Origin: Prunus persica
Taxonomy: Eukaryota; Streptophyta; Magnoliopsida; Rosales; Rosaceae
Direction: 5' to 3'
Assembly: GCF_000346465.2 (NCBI RefSeq)
Contig: NC_034012.1
Location: 12,922,972 to 12,986,971, forward strand
Length of the DNA stretch: 64,000 nt
Position numbers and translations under genes: made by a program
The notes under the pieces: model-generated
The model's database searches: none
What the model was told of the DNA's origin: nothing
Seen by the model: only the letters and a program-made list of their open reading frames with translations
Shown here: positions 1-10,371 of the stretch, piece after piece
How the letters are laid out: every line of letters begins with the position of its first letter
Numbering within the stretch: position 1 is the first letter of the stretch

Positions 1-259
1 GGGGGATAAAAAAACACTATTTTTTTGGTAGAGTGGGTCTAAAGGCCCAAAAGAGCTACATGCAGGCCCAAATTAAACATACTAGGGCTCGATGCACAAT
101 GAGGCTATATAATATCTTATGTTGCACAATTTATTGAAGAAGCAAAAACTTGGTTCCAAAAAATTATTCAGAAATTTCACAGCACCAAACAGGCAACTGC
201 AATGCAAAGTAAAAGGAACCAAAGAAAAGAAGAAAGAGAGCTGAGAAGAATACAATCAA

Positions 260-1639
260 TTAAGGATTGTCGTTAGCACAAATTTCAGGAGTAAATTGGA
301 GCGCATGGGTGTTGAGATCGTAGATGAGCCTCATATTTTGCTGATGCCATGCTCCTAGTATAGATTTCCCATTTCCTGGCATCATTGCTACACAAAAATA
401 ACCTGCCTCATGATTATAAAAGTTCACATATCTTGGATCAACAACATAATTAGAACCCTCAAAATGGTATGTCATGGAGGCAAATTGAGTAAATTGCGGC
501 GTATAGCTGTAACACAATTGAAACCCTTCAGGCACTCGACCAATTCTTGTAAGATGGAGAGAATCATAATAGTTTTGAAATGCCCCCATAACCTCCCGGT
601 ACGTGTTACGTCCATTGGCATTTTGATCAAGTTGAGAGATTAGGGCACCTGAATCAATGAAGAAACCACGGGTACCACTTTGACTATATGCAAAGGTACC
701 CGGTGGAAACCCTAACTTGCGTGATCCAACACTTATATCCAACAGATTTAAGTTGTAAAATGGAGATCCTGGTCGTGTAACAAAAGGAGTTGTGCTAATA
801 CCTCCAGGTGGTGCGGGTATATCATCCCCAAACCTTACCACACTAGGAGCCATTTGTGCTTCAGTAAAAGGAACCAAGCAATATGAGAAACGTCTTTGGG
901 TTTGATCAGCCAACTGGGACAACAGTGAATCAGGGTTCAAGCTTAACCCCAACACCCCCGAAATGACACCATTTTTCGCAAATTGAATGTTTCGATTGTC
1001 GTTCGAACAACCAAAGACTATGTCAGCGATGCGTACACTGGTTGTGATGTTAAATGGAAATGTAAATATTTCAATAGAAGCTATACCTCTAGTCAATGCC
1101 CCACCACCATAATTGATGTTGTAGACACATTCATCGTTAACACATTGGTAAAGGGCCCGGGGACCTTGACAAAAGGGGTGGTTACAAGCAAGCTTTCGAT
1201 AACTCCATGATTGTGTTGAATCGTAAATGGGAGTTGCTTGTATGTAACAATTTTGACAAGGTTTGCACTGCGTCCAAATTAGGCTGCCGCCGGTATCCAA
1301 AAGTAGGAACACAAGTGTGGCTGGGGATCCAATGCCGACTTGCACCATGTAGAAGAAGTTGTCACGAAGCAAAGTAAGACTTATATTGTCAATTTCTACG
1401 GTGGAATTTGAAGATGAAATTAAGTCCAAATAGTGAGATCTGGCTTCGGAGAACTTGATCATTCTTTGAATTCGTTCTAGTAGAGTGAGGTTTCCAGGGT
1501 ATAAAGGAGATTCAGGAGCGTCTCTGGGGATGAGCTTGAGGCTGAAACCATTTGGTTTTGAATATGTTGGATGGAATGCAGAGATTGTGATGAGACAAAG
1601 AAAGAGAGTTATGTCAAGAACAGATGAGACTCCAGCCAT
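260..1639 (-). CDS. Nepenthesin-like (A1 family) aspartic protease, atypical active site, copy 1
   Basis: Intronless gene of 459 codons, starting at the ATG at 1639. An in-frame ATG 7 codons upstream (1660) is possible, but the TATA-like CTTTATAAG at 1682-1690 and alignment with the second copy favour 1639. It has a hydrophobic signal peptide (about residues 5-25), a short propeptide (PRDAPESPLYPGNLT) and a two-lobed pepsin-like domain. The Cys-rich nepenthesin-type insertion (CKPCQNC...C...C...C) and the flap tyrosine (YGGG) are visible. Both catalytic aspartates are present, D115 in DTGGSL and D329 in DSGAL. The Ser/Thr that normally follows each D-T/S-G is Gly in the first motif and Ala in the second. 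The family is secreted and often linked to defence (CDR1-like). Activity here is uncertain because of the altered motifs. It is a tandem duplicate of the gene at 4274-5653. Confidence 0.9.
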   Translation of the reverse strand: MAGVSSVLDITLFLCLITISAFHPTYSKPNGFSLKLIPRDAPESPLYPGNLTLLERIQRMIKFSEARSHYLDLISSSNSTVEIDNISLTLLRDNFFYMVQVGIGSPATLVFLLLDTGGSLIWTQCKPCQNCYIQATPIYDSTQSWSYRKLACNHPFCQGPRALYQCVNDECVYNINYGGGALTRGIASIEIFTFPFNITTSVRIADIVFGCSNDNRNIQFAKNGVISGVLGLSLNPDSLLSQLADQTQRRFSYCLVPFTEAQMAPSVVRFGDDIPAPPGGISTTPFVTRPGSPFYNLNLLDISVGSRKLGFPPGTFAYSQSGTRGFFIDSGALISQLDQNANGRNTYREVMGAFQNYYDSLHLTRIGRVPEGFQLCYSYTPQFTQFASMTYHFEGSNYVVDPRYVNFYNHEAGYFCVAMMPGNGKSILGAWHQQNMRLIYDLNTHALQFTPEICANDNP

Positions 1640-1681
1640 TTTGGTTAATGTATGAAGCATTTGGGGACTACGATAGCTAGA

Positions 1682-1690
1682 CTTATAAAG
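1682..1690 (-). promoter_or_regulatory. TATA-like box of aspartic protease copy 1
   Basis: CTTTATAAG on the minus strand, about 45 bases before the chosen ATG. Copy 2 has a TATATAAG at the equivalent distance. Confidence 0.55.
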
Positions 1691-2435
1691 TAATCCCCAA
1701 ATGCATATATGTTAAGTCGTCAAAGCACCATATCTAGGCTGTTTTCTTCTTTTTTTTTGTGAACAATATCATGGCCAATTTATTAACACATTTATTTCCG
1801 TACATGGAAATCTTTTTTCTCCTTTTATTTATATAAGGATTTTCCCATGTAAGTCTTTTTCTCCCTTTTATATCTTTATGTGAATATTAAAAAAAAGGAA
1901 AAAATTGAATTTTTTTCACTAAATCCATAAAGAAAATTGAAATATATATTATGGATACATAAAACATGCAGGAAAAAAACACAAGAAAAAATTAACTTGG
2001 GGTTCATATCGACTTCTAAGAGAGGAATTAAACTGATAGAAAAAAAAATTTCAAACATTGGTATAAAAGAGGATTGAGAAATTGGATTGCCATGCAAACC
2101 TGCTTACCAATTACCATGTATGGTGATGACTTCTTACAGTGAATCAAGATAGAAAACTTAGCACATATGTAAACCCCAAAACTGGAAAAAGAATGATTTC
2201 TTACATTGCTAGAGCTCGAGTAGAACCTATTTGTCATGAGACTTTGTGAAAATCATTTTCTACATCGGACGGAAACATATATTTCAACCAGAGTTAGGAT
2301 TAATCATTTAAACAACCAACCAAAAGCTCAGACGATATATATGATGAAATTCATTAAATATAGTAAGGGATGAGATCCCCAAATATCCAGTGTAATATAA
2401 ATAAACTAAAGAATATTAATAGTGCTAACCCGCGT
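1691..2435. other. AT-rich intergenic spacer
   Basis: Upstream region of protease copy 1 and spacer towards copy 2. It holds low-complexity T/A runs and no gene I can support. Short reading frames here have no recognisable composition. Confidence 0.6.
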
Positions 2436-2583
2436 TTTATTTATTTATTTTAATACAAGTCTAAATTACAAAGGAGAGGGGAGTTTCTCTCACACACACA
2501 CTATCAAGATGCCATGGAGATTTGAACTTGAGGCCATTGGTCTACAAGTCAAGGCCCTTTTTCACTGGGTTAGATCCCTTTGG
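2436..2583 (-). repeat. tRNA-derived SINE copy (minus strand)
   Basis: On the minus strand it starts with a tRNA-like head (TCTAACCCAGTG, then a diverged box B, AGTTCAAAT). It continues through a GTGTGTGTGAGAGAAA body and ends in a short A-rich tail made of TAAA units. The same layout recurs at 6368-6507, 60729-60938 and 62755-62838, so this is a dispersed family. Confidence 0.6.
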
Positions 2584-2627
2584 CACAGACATTTTAGACA
2601 TACATAAAAAGACATGTAATAATATTA

Positions 2628-3321
2628 GAGTGCTACTATTTTCACCCTCTGTACTTTCCCCACCCACCTTATCTTAAAAATTTTAAAGACAAATTTATCC
2701 ATTTGTAAAATGACTTTTAAGAACTTAGGGAAAAAAAAAAACCTAAACTCACATAACCCACCTATTCTACCGTTTGACAAAAAGGAAATAAAAAAAGCAT
2801 TAAGACCCATCGTCTTCTTCTCCTCCCTCCAACAACACACACAGCGACACCATAACCACTGGCGGACCTATTAAGGTGCAAGGAGCTGCACCTCCCTTCA
2901 CCAGAAAACACATTGTAGGTGCTGCATATTGCACCTCTGCTTAGCCTAAGAGACGCACTCTAGGTGTCCGTTCGTGCCCATAACCGCCATCTTTTCTCCT
3001 CCACGCCATTCTTGCTGCTCCTCGCTGCTCACATGAATTGACCACTCCATGATGAATATGTCAAGACTTCAAGTGCTTGTATTCATTAGCTCATACTTTT
3101 TTGCAGTATGGATTACCCATGTCGGTTGCTTTGTTAAGGGCAGACAATAACCTTCCTCCTTGGCGTACTGGATTGAAAGAGGTGGAAATGGTTGAATTAA
3201 TAATTAAAGGGTATTTTAGGAATAATGGTTGGTGGAAATATAGGATTGTGTTTTTTCAAATTTAAATGGGTGGGAAAATATGGGTGAGGAAATAGGACAT
3301 GAGGTGGAAATAGCAGCACTC
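2628..3321. mobile_element. Non-autonomous hAT-like TIR element (694 bp)
   Basis: Imperfect terminal inverted repeats: GAGTGCTACTATTTTCACC on the left, and GAGTGCTGCTATTTCCACC on the right when reverse-complemented. They are flanked by an exact 8-bp duplication, TAATATTA, at 2620-2627 and 3322-3329. An 8-bp target duplication is typical of hAT elements. The duplication is itself palindromic, so it could partly belong to the TIR. No transposase is visible. It lies between the two duplicated protease genes. Confidence 0.65.
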
Positions 3322-3329
3322 TAATATTA

Positions 3330-4273
3330 ATGCTAACTTGGTGACAAGGACAAAAGTGATAACACCTAAATCAAAAATTACAAGGTCGCTTTTGCAACAA
3401 CAACAACAACAAAAAATAAAAATAAAAACCCACAAATGTTTAAATACGAGTTGAATCCCGATCCTCTACTTTTGATTTTTCTTTGCTTGAATCTGCTTAA
3501 CTTTTAATCTGAATTTGTCACCCCATTAAAAAAACCATCCAAATACTAAAATGTTGATACTGCATATTCTTTTTCTTTAAAAATAAGAAATTAATGATAA
3601 AAAGTTAATTTTTTTGTTGCTTTCTCAAGGAAAAATTGTTCTCAAAGAGTCTGACCCTTATTGGAGATTATGCAACTAGCGGAATGAGATAAGTACCCTT
3701 CCCCAAATCAAATTCTTCTGCTTTGGGGATCTCTATTCAAGTTTCTTGTTTGGTTTTTAAAATCATTTCTTATTAATGGATTCTTTTCTTCTTTCATTTT
3801 GATGCCTAATTAAGAAGGCTTGATTGGAGACGCTTGGGTTAAGTATGGTTTTCTTATGAATTGCATAGGCCATATATGATGAAGAAGAAGAAATTCATTT
3901 TGTATATTAAAAAAAAAAAGGGGGCCCAAAAGTGCAAAAAAGAAATGTGAGGGTTCAAATAAACAATTTGTGGCATATATAGGTTTGGCCAATTGGCCAA
4001 CAGTGCGTGTCAACTCCTTTGCAACCGAGTTTAGGCCCGTCCCGATAGAATAGTAAGATATCATTTTGTAAACAAAACAAAAAAAACTTGTACTCATATT
4101 CTTGCAAGTAATGATCAAATGTTTTGCACAATACATTGAAGAAGCAAAATTTATTTCCCATAACTTTGTTGCAAATTATTAAGAAGTTTCAAAACACCAA
4201 ACTAGCCAATGCAATATAAAACAAAAGGAACAACAAAGAAAACAAGAAAACAAGCTTAGAACACTACAATCAT
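3330..4273. other. Intergenic spacer downstream of protease copy 2
   Basis: Contains the 3' flank of copy 2. The part from about 4120 still resembles the 3' flank of copy 1 at about 120-230 (shared 'ATTGAAGAAGCAAAA' and 'CACCAAAC' stretches), so the duplication reached beyond the coding region. No other gene seen. Confidence 0.55.
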
Positions 4274-5653
4274 TTAAGGATGGTCATTAGCACAAGTTTC
4301 GGTAGAAAATTGGAGTGAGTTGATGGCGCCATTGTAGGTGACCCTCATATTTTGCTGATGCCATGCTCCTAGTATAGATTTCCCAGTTCCTGGCATCATT
4401 GCTACGCAAAAATAACCTGCCTGAGTATTATAGAAATTCACATACTTTGGATCAACAACATAATTACCACCTTCCAACTGGTACGTCAAGGAGGCAAATT
4501 GATTAAATTCCGGAGGATATTTGTAACATAATGGGAACCCTTCAGGCACTCTACCCAGCCTTTGAAGATGGAAAGAATCATAATGATTCTGAAATGCCCT
4601 CATCACCTCCCGGTACACGTTGCGTTCATTAACGAGATTTTGATCAAGTTGGGAGATTAGGGCACCGGAGTCGATGAAGAAACCACCGGAAAAACCTATC
4701 CTAGCCGTAAAGGTGCCCGGTGGAAACATTAACGGGCGCATTCCAACACTTATGTCCAACAGATTTAAGTGGTAATAATTTGATCCTCCTGGTGTGACAA
4801 ATGGAGTTGTGTAAACATTTGAAGATGGTAAGGGTATGGTATCCCCAAACCTTAGCACACTAGGTTGCATTTGTGCTTCAGTAAAAGGGACCAAGCAATA
4901 AGAGAAACGTCTCTGGGTTTGATCAGCCAATTGGGACACCAGTGAATCAGGGCTCAAACTCAACCCCATTATCCCCGAAATCACACCATGTATCGAGAAT
5001 TGAATGTTCCGATTATCATTTGAACAACCGAAGATCATGTTATCGATAGTTCTAGTGGCGTCCAATGGGAATGTGAACGTTTCATAAGAAACAACACCTC
5101 GAGTTGATGACCCACCACCATAGCCAATGTTGTAGACACATTCATCGTTAACACATTGGTACAAAGGAAGATCACCATGGCAAAGAGGGTGGTCGCAAGG
5201 AAGCCTTCGATAAGTGCTCGATTGGCTTGGAACAAAAATGTGAGTTTTAGTTTGTCGGTAACAATTAATACAAGGTTGGCACTGGGTCCAAATTAGGCCG
5301 CCGCCAGTGTCCATAAGTAGGAACTGGAACTCAACCGGGGTCCCAATGCCAACCTGCACCATATAAAAGAAGCTGTCACGAATCAAACTAAGATTGTTAG
5401 GTTCTATGGTGGAATAATTTGAAGATGAAATCAAGTCCAAAATGTGAGCCCTAGCTTCGGTGAACTTGATCATTCTTTGAATTCGTTCAACTACAGTGAG
5501 GTTTCCAGGGTATAAAGGAGATTCAGGAGAGTCTCTAGGGATGAGCTTGAGGCTAAAACCACCATTCGGTTTTGAATATGTTGGATGGAATGTGGAGATT
5601 GAGATGAGGCAAAGGAAGAGACTTGTGACAAATAAAGGATGGGCTCCACTCAT
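4274..5653 (-). CDS. Nepenthesin-like aspartic protease, atypical active site, copy 2
   Basis: Intronless, 459 codons from the ATG at 5653. An in-frame ATG at 5695 would lie at the TATATAAG box (5695-5703), so 5653 is preferred. Layout as in copy 1: signal peptide, propeptide PRDSPESPLYPGNLT, Cys-rich insertion (CQPCINC...), flap YGGG, second lobe and the C-terminal VAMMPG...SILGAWHQQNM block. The catalytic motifs are DTGGGL (D115) and DSGAL (D328). As in copy 1, the usual Ser/Thr after D-T/S-G is missing in both. The reading frame is uninterrupted and closely similar to copy 1, which argues for continued selection on the protein. Probable role: a secreted protease or protease-like protein. 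Substrate unknown. Confidence 0.9.
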   Translation of the reverse strand: MSGAHPLFVTSLFLCLISISTFHPTYSKPNGGFSLKLIPRDSPESPLYPGNLTVVERIQRMIKFTEARAHILDLISSSNYSTIEPNNLSLIRDSFFYMVQVGIGTPVEFQFLLMDTGGGLIWTQCQPCINCYRQTKTHIFVPSQSSTYRRLPCDHPLCHGDLPLYQCVNDECVYNIGYGGGSSTRGVVSYETFTFPLDATRTIDNMIFGCSNDNRNIQFSIHGVISGIMGLSLSPDSLVSQLADQTQRRFSYCLVPFTEAQMQPSVLRFGDTIPLPSSNVYTTPFVTPGGSNYYHLNLLDISVGMRPLMFPPGTFTARIGFSGGFFIDSGALISQLDQNLVNERNVYREVMRAFQNHYDSFHLQRLGRVPEGFPLCYKYPPEFNQFASLTYQLEGGNYVVDPKYVNFYNTQAGYFCVAMMPGTGKSILGAWHQQNMRVTYNGAINSLQFSTETCANDHP

Positions 5654-5694
5654 TTTGGTGTTCAAGAGTGAGTATATGAAGCATTTTAGCAACA

Positions 5695-5703
5695 CTTATA
5701 TAT
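5695..5703 (-). promoter_or_regulatory. TATA box of aspartic protease copy 2
   Basis: ATATATAAG on the minus strand, about 42-50 bases before the ATG at 5653. Confidence 0.5.
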
Positions 5704-6320
5704 TTGTCAAAGCACTGTTTTGGTTTTTTCTTTTTCTTTTTTTTTTTTGGTAAAACATACACAGTTTAGAAACGCATATAAACGTTTTGTTTGTTAGTTC
5801 CATATAAATCTTTTTTTCATTTTTGCCAATAATTTTCCATTTAAATTTAAATATTTTCCTCCCTTTATGTAAATGTTTTTCTCCCTTTTATGTCAGCATT
5901 TTCCCTTGTAGTGTACATCTTTGTCTACATCCTTTGGATATTTCATTGAATTTCACCAATTAAAAATTCAATAAAAATTAAGAAGTTGTTGAAATTTTTA
6001 TACACTTTCTTTTCACAACTATTAATCGCATTCTACTTGATGGGATTATTAATTGTTAATAAGAGAAGGATGTATGCTCCGCCATGATGAGTTTAAATAT
6101 TATATATAGACGACTCGTTGTTCATTGTACGTACCCAAAAGCACACAAACACATCAGAATGTTATATTGGCAATTTTTTTTACCATCTTTTTCATGAATC
6201 TTACCATATCCTCCAATTTAGTCTTTATGTTTTGGACTCAAACGCATTCTTAAGCAAATGTGATGGAATGTCTTATATATTGGTTAGCATACACGAACCT
6301 ATTGACCTAATTATTCCCAA
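5704..6320. other. AT-rich spacer upstream of protease copy 2
   Basis: Upstream flank with T-rich runs. Nothing gene-like recognised. Confidence 0.55.
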
Positions 6321-6321
6321 G

Positions 6322-6324
<3 letters not shown>

Positions 6325-6364
<40 letters not shown>
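6325..6364. repeat. (CT)n microsatellite
   Basis: About 20 uninterrupted CT dinucleotides, directly before the A-tail end of a minus-strand SINE. Confidence 0.95.
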
Positions 6365-6365
<1 letters not shown>

Positions 6366-6367
6366 AC

Positions 6368-6507
6368 ATTTTTTTTAATACAAGCGATAGTCTAAACTAT
6401 GGATGTATGGAGGTTTCTCTCACACACCCTGCCAAGGTGTCATGGGGTTCGAACCAGAGATCACTGGTCTTTAAGTCAAGGCCATTTTCCACTAAGCTAG
6501 ACCTTAC
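6368..6507 (-). repeat. tRNA-derived SINE copy (minus strand), well preserved
   Basis: Minus-strand reading: GGTCTAGCTTAGTGG (box A-like), about 30 nt of anticodon-arm-like sequence, then GGTTCGAACCCC (perfect Pol III box B). A body ending in TAGACTATCGCTTGTATT and an A-tail follow. It is the clearest member of the family in this window. Confidence 0.7.
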
Positions 6508-6752
6508 CTCTCTCATATGAACTTGATTGTATGAATTTAATTGTCCTTTTGGTGCGCTCACCTAACTAGAGTTAAAATTAAAACCAGAAAAATTCACATC
6601 TATCTATGGGTCACATTCCATTGAGGCATCTCTTAAATAAGTTTATTTGGGTGAAACCTTTTGGAACTCATTCCGCATCGTATTTAATGATCTAAATTGT
6701 CTATTTTTGAAATTGTCATTCATAGAAAATTATCACAAAAATTATTAAATCG

Positions 6753-7240
6753 TAAACCAATAAGACATAATTTTTTTATAAAACAAGTAGACGAACATGA
6801 TTTTTCTTCTTTTCTTTTTTCAAAAACCAGACAAACATTTAATCAAATGATTTCCGATGTTGAATTTTTACACAAATGATCTTTGAACAAAGATGCTAAA
6901 AATTGCAGTTGGAGTCATAAAATACAAGTTACAGTAGGTCCCACAAATAGTAGCTTATTTGAAGCTCTCTCATCTCATCTATCTATATCTACAAAAGGGT
7001 AAACCAATAAGACATAATTTTTTTATAAAACAAGTAGACGAACATGGTTTTTCTTGTTTTCTTTTTTCAAAAACCAGACAAACATTTAATCAAATGATTT
7101 CCGATGTTGAATTTTTATACAAATGATCTTTGAACAAAGATGCTAAAAATTGCAGTTGGAGTCATAAAATACAACTTACAGTAGGTCCCACAAATAGTAG
7201 CTTATTTGAAGCTCTCTCATTTATCTATATCTACAAAAGG
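6753..7240. repeat. 247-bp direct tandem duplication
   Basis: The block starting TAAACCAATAAGACATAA at 6753 is repeated from 7000 at nearly full identity, through 'CAGTAGGTCCCACAAATAG' to the 'CTACAAAAGG' end at about 7240. Only a few substitutions and a short length difference near the junction separate the copies, so the event is recent. Not coding. Confidence 0.9.
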
Positions 7241-7269
7241 ATAATAAGCATTTGGTTAAACTTTCAAAA

Positions 7270-8990
7270 GGTTTATTTGTTGAAATGACTCATGTAGTTT
7301 TTAAATAGTCTTAGTTTTCCCTCTGAATTTTTAAATGACTCAATTTCCTCCCCCTTGAACTTTTATTATGTGACCAAGGTTGCCCCAATCCGTTAGTTTT
7401 CATATAAAAACCGTTAAATCAGCTGACGTGACATGAGTATTTTGGTACATTTAACTATTAGAACTTTAAAAATTCAAATTAAATATTGAAATTATTGAAA
7501 TTATTTTAAATAGGTAAAAAAATTAAGATAAAAGTATCTCCTCTTTTTTTTTTCTCCCTTAATTGTCAGCACCCATCACCTTTTCCCTTGTCACAACCAG
7601 CCCGACCACCCAACCAACCCCAACAACCACTTTCCTCCTCCCCATTCCTCTGTCAAAACAAAGGTACCAAAAAAACCCAGCAACCCTTCTTCCTTCTCTC
7701 TCCCTCTTTCTCTCCCATTCCCCCCTCTCTCTTTGGCAGCTAAAAACCCAACTCGCCCTCCACCATCTCCTCCTCTCTTCGACATCATCAAACCCTAACC
7801 AACAATTCACCCTATGTCTCTCTCCTCCCAATTCTCTCTCTTTCTTTGGCAGCCACTAAGGGAGATATGGACTGTCACATATGCGAAATCTGATGTCAAT
7901 TTAGTGATTTTGTTTGTGGGTTTTGAACCTTTTGACAATTAGGGGGAGGGGGTTGACGGGAGAGAGAGAAAAGGGAGAAGGTGGGGTGGGTTTTGGCTGG
8001 GTGTGGGTTGGTTAGGCGATGGGGCTGGTTGAGATGAGGGAAAAGGTAGTGGGGGCTGATGATTAGGGAAAGGAAAAAAAAAAAGAAGAAGAAGACATTT
8101 TTAACTTTATTTTTTGTATTTATTTTGAATTTTTAAAATTTTAATAATTAACTTTACCAAAATACCCATGCCACTGTTATAAAAAATATAGTTTTCCTCT
8201 TTCTATAAAGCCAAATACAAAACATTTATATTATAAATAACATATAAATAAATTGGAAAGCTTTTAAGGTATAATGAAATTGAAGAAAACAAAATAATAT
8301 GTAAGTAAAAGGAAAATAAATAATAATTAAGAAGGTGAATTTGGTACGGTGAAGCACGTCAAAGACGTTGTCCTAAGACCTTTGTAGCTTCCCTACGTGC
8401 AGGTATTGATGGTCTACAAGACTCCAAGATACGACTCCTTGTACACAAACTTAAGATCCACTATGAGCACGTTCATAGACAGATATAGGTATCCAAGTAA
8501 CATAACCATTGCCCAAAATAATAATAATATAAAGTTGATAATATATGTAAAAATAGAAAAATAGAGAATTAGAACGTGTATGTGATATTCTGATAGTGTA
8601 TTGTGTGTGTGCCAAATGTGAAGGAGGATAGGCCTTTTATAAGCATTCAAAAACATGTAACCTTCACCAACCGGAAAAGTTCACCAACCAGAAAATTAAG
8701 GCATTCAATATATATAAATAAAACTTGAATATTAAATATTTATAACCCCCACTATAAATAAAATAAAACAGCCAAAATAATTAAATAAATAAAACGGTTA
8801 AATTTTTAAAACCTTTTTAAAATTCCAACAGCCACATCAGCTGATTTAATAGTTTTTATTTGAAACATAACGGAATGAGGCAACCTTGGTCACAGAATGG
8901 AAGTTCAATGGGGAGATTAAGTCATTTGAAATGTGAGGAGGCAAACTAAGACTATTTGGAAACCACAAGGGGCATTTCAACAAATAACCC
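7270..8990. mobile_element. Mutator-like element with very long TIRs, split by a solo LTR
   Basis: The left arm (from 7270, GGTTTATTTGTTGAAATG) and right arm (reverse complement from 8990, GGGTTATTTGTTGAAATG) match imperfectly over several hundred bases, including AAATCAGCTGA and the C-rich stretch near 7560-7640. A perfect 9-bp target duplication, CTTTCAAAA, lies at 7261-7269 and 8991-8999, as expected for MULEs. The right arm is broken by the insertion at 8175-8830. The centre (about 7660-7920) is CT-rich with no transposase domain. Without the nested LTR the element would be about 1.06 kb. Confidence 0.8.
8175..8830. mobile_element. Solo LTR nested in the MULE right arm
   Basis: A 656-bp insertion beginning TGTTATAAAA and ending AATTCCAACA (TG...CA). 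It is bounded by the 5-bp duplication GCCAC at 8170-8174 and 8831-8835. Removing it restores the MULE inverted-repeat match (CATGCCAC joined to ATCAGCTG). A single LTR with no internal region indicates LTR-LTR recombination. GGCCTTTTATAAGC near 8631 may be its core promoter region. Confidence 0.85.
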
Positions 8991-9044
8991 CTTTCAAAAT
9001 ACCAACAAAAACATCTTATTTAGAAAAATGCTAATGACAGAAAG

Positions 9045-9385
9045 CAGGGGCGGACCATAGGCATGGTTAACCTAATTTATAGCCCAGCCAATTGAATAAG
9101 CTACCATCCTAAGGAATTCCTTGCAGTGCACGTGGAGAATAAAATGGAGAAAAGGAAAGCTACACATCTCTACACATAAGGGGAAAAAAAAAATGAATGC
9201 ACAGCCAATGGAAAAAAAGAAAGACAAGTAGAAGAAATTATTTATGTACCCCCTTGACTAGATGTATTATTATTTGTTGTTATCAATGAAATTATATCAT
9301 ACGATCGAGTTTTCTATCTTCTTAGCATGTTTATATATAAGTTAAATTTAGCCCAGTCAAGTTTGAAATCCTAAATCGATACCTA
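9045..9385. mobile_element. hAT-like MITE (CAGGGGCGGA terminus)
   Basis: Starts CAGGGGCGGACCATAGGCAT. The other end is a decayed inverted match (AAATCCTAAATCGATACCTA). The interior (GCCCAGCCAATTGAATAAGC, TGCAGTGCACGTGG, ATCAATGAAATTATATCATACG, TTTAGCCCAGTCAAGTTTGA) is homologous, in inverse orientation, to the outer parts of the element at 57799-58767. No clear target duplication remains. Confidence 0.6.
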
Positions 9386-9389
9386 TAAA

Positions 9390-10370
9390 GTCTAATTCAA
9401 TAAAGATAAATTAGCAAAACTGGTTAGTAAAGGAGCAAAATGTTGCATTAAAATATGAGAAATTTAAAATGTGAATTGTCTATTTTACCCGATTATCCAA
9501 TCATCTTTAGGGAGCATTAAAATCAAAAGTAAAATCTTCTTGCTAGATCCAATAACTCTACACACATCTATGCAACCTGAAGCACTTTCTTCGTCAAACT
9601 TCCACTTCTTTTGACTTTTCCTCTCACAATAACGAAACCTTAAACATTGTTCAGACAATAACTAAACCCTACATGCATAGGAAAAAACAAGCTACTCTTA
9701 ATGGATGGAGTGTCCAATGGCAATGGTAGTTGGGAAGCCTCCAAATGAGTTATAGGTCGATTGCTTGAGTTTTTTCAAAAGCTTTTTACGAGTTTGTCTT
9801 CGTGATGGTTGTGATTCTGTTCGGTAGATCAACACCAAATGTGGATCAAGATTTTAGTGAAAATATGTCGGATAGATCTTTCTTGTTCGTTCAAATGCTT
9901 CCAATGGTTGGGTCAATGGTTCTTCCAATCAGAAAACGGAAGTGTGGGTTGATAGGTTGTTTCAGTGGCTTTGGATCGATTTTCAAACAATGTTTTGGTT
10001 TAGCCAAAAAATTTGTGTTAGGGTTGGAATTTTATTTTACTTGCTTTTGTTTTACTTTTAGTAATTAATAGGTTTGGTTGGGTGCATAGATAAAATTACA
10101 TAATGTATTGTGGGTTCTTCATATAGAGTGTGGGACTGGGCGACCGCACATAGCCTCCAGAAAAATAAAACTTCCTATAAAATCTTTAGTCCAACAATTA
10201 AATAAGCTAAAAAGGCCTGTTAGGTGTATGACTGATACTTTTAAAGTCATACTCTGAAATTTTTCGAGCCTCTCTCTTTAGTTTTCTTATAGCGGTTCTC
10301 TTTTATTTAAACTAATCAACTTAGCATCTAAAAATGGAACTTTTTATTTTTATTTTTGTACAAAAGCAGT
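9390..10370. other. Intergenic spacer, nothing recognised
   Basis: Mostly AT-rich. A short frame at 9802-10068 has no recognisable domain and I do not call it. Confidence 0.5.
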
Positions 10371-10371
10371 T

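Noticed and set aside
6440..6500. Genuine tRNA gene suggested by GGTTCGAACC
   Set aside because: No cloverleaf or acceptor stem can be folded. The sequence continues into a SINE body with an A-tail.
7559..7859. Opposing frames of 90-98 codons, one Pro/Thr/Ser-rich
   Set aside because: They arise from CT-rich sequence inside the long-TIR MULE, have no domain and no splice context, and part of them is the inverted-repeat arm itself.
9802..10068. 88-codon frame in the spacer before GPT
   Set aside because: No domain, no introns or homology recognised, and composition like its surroundings.
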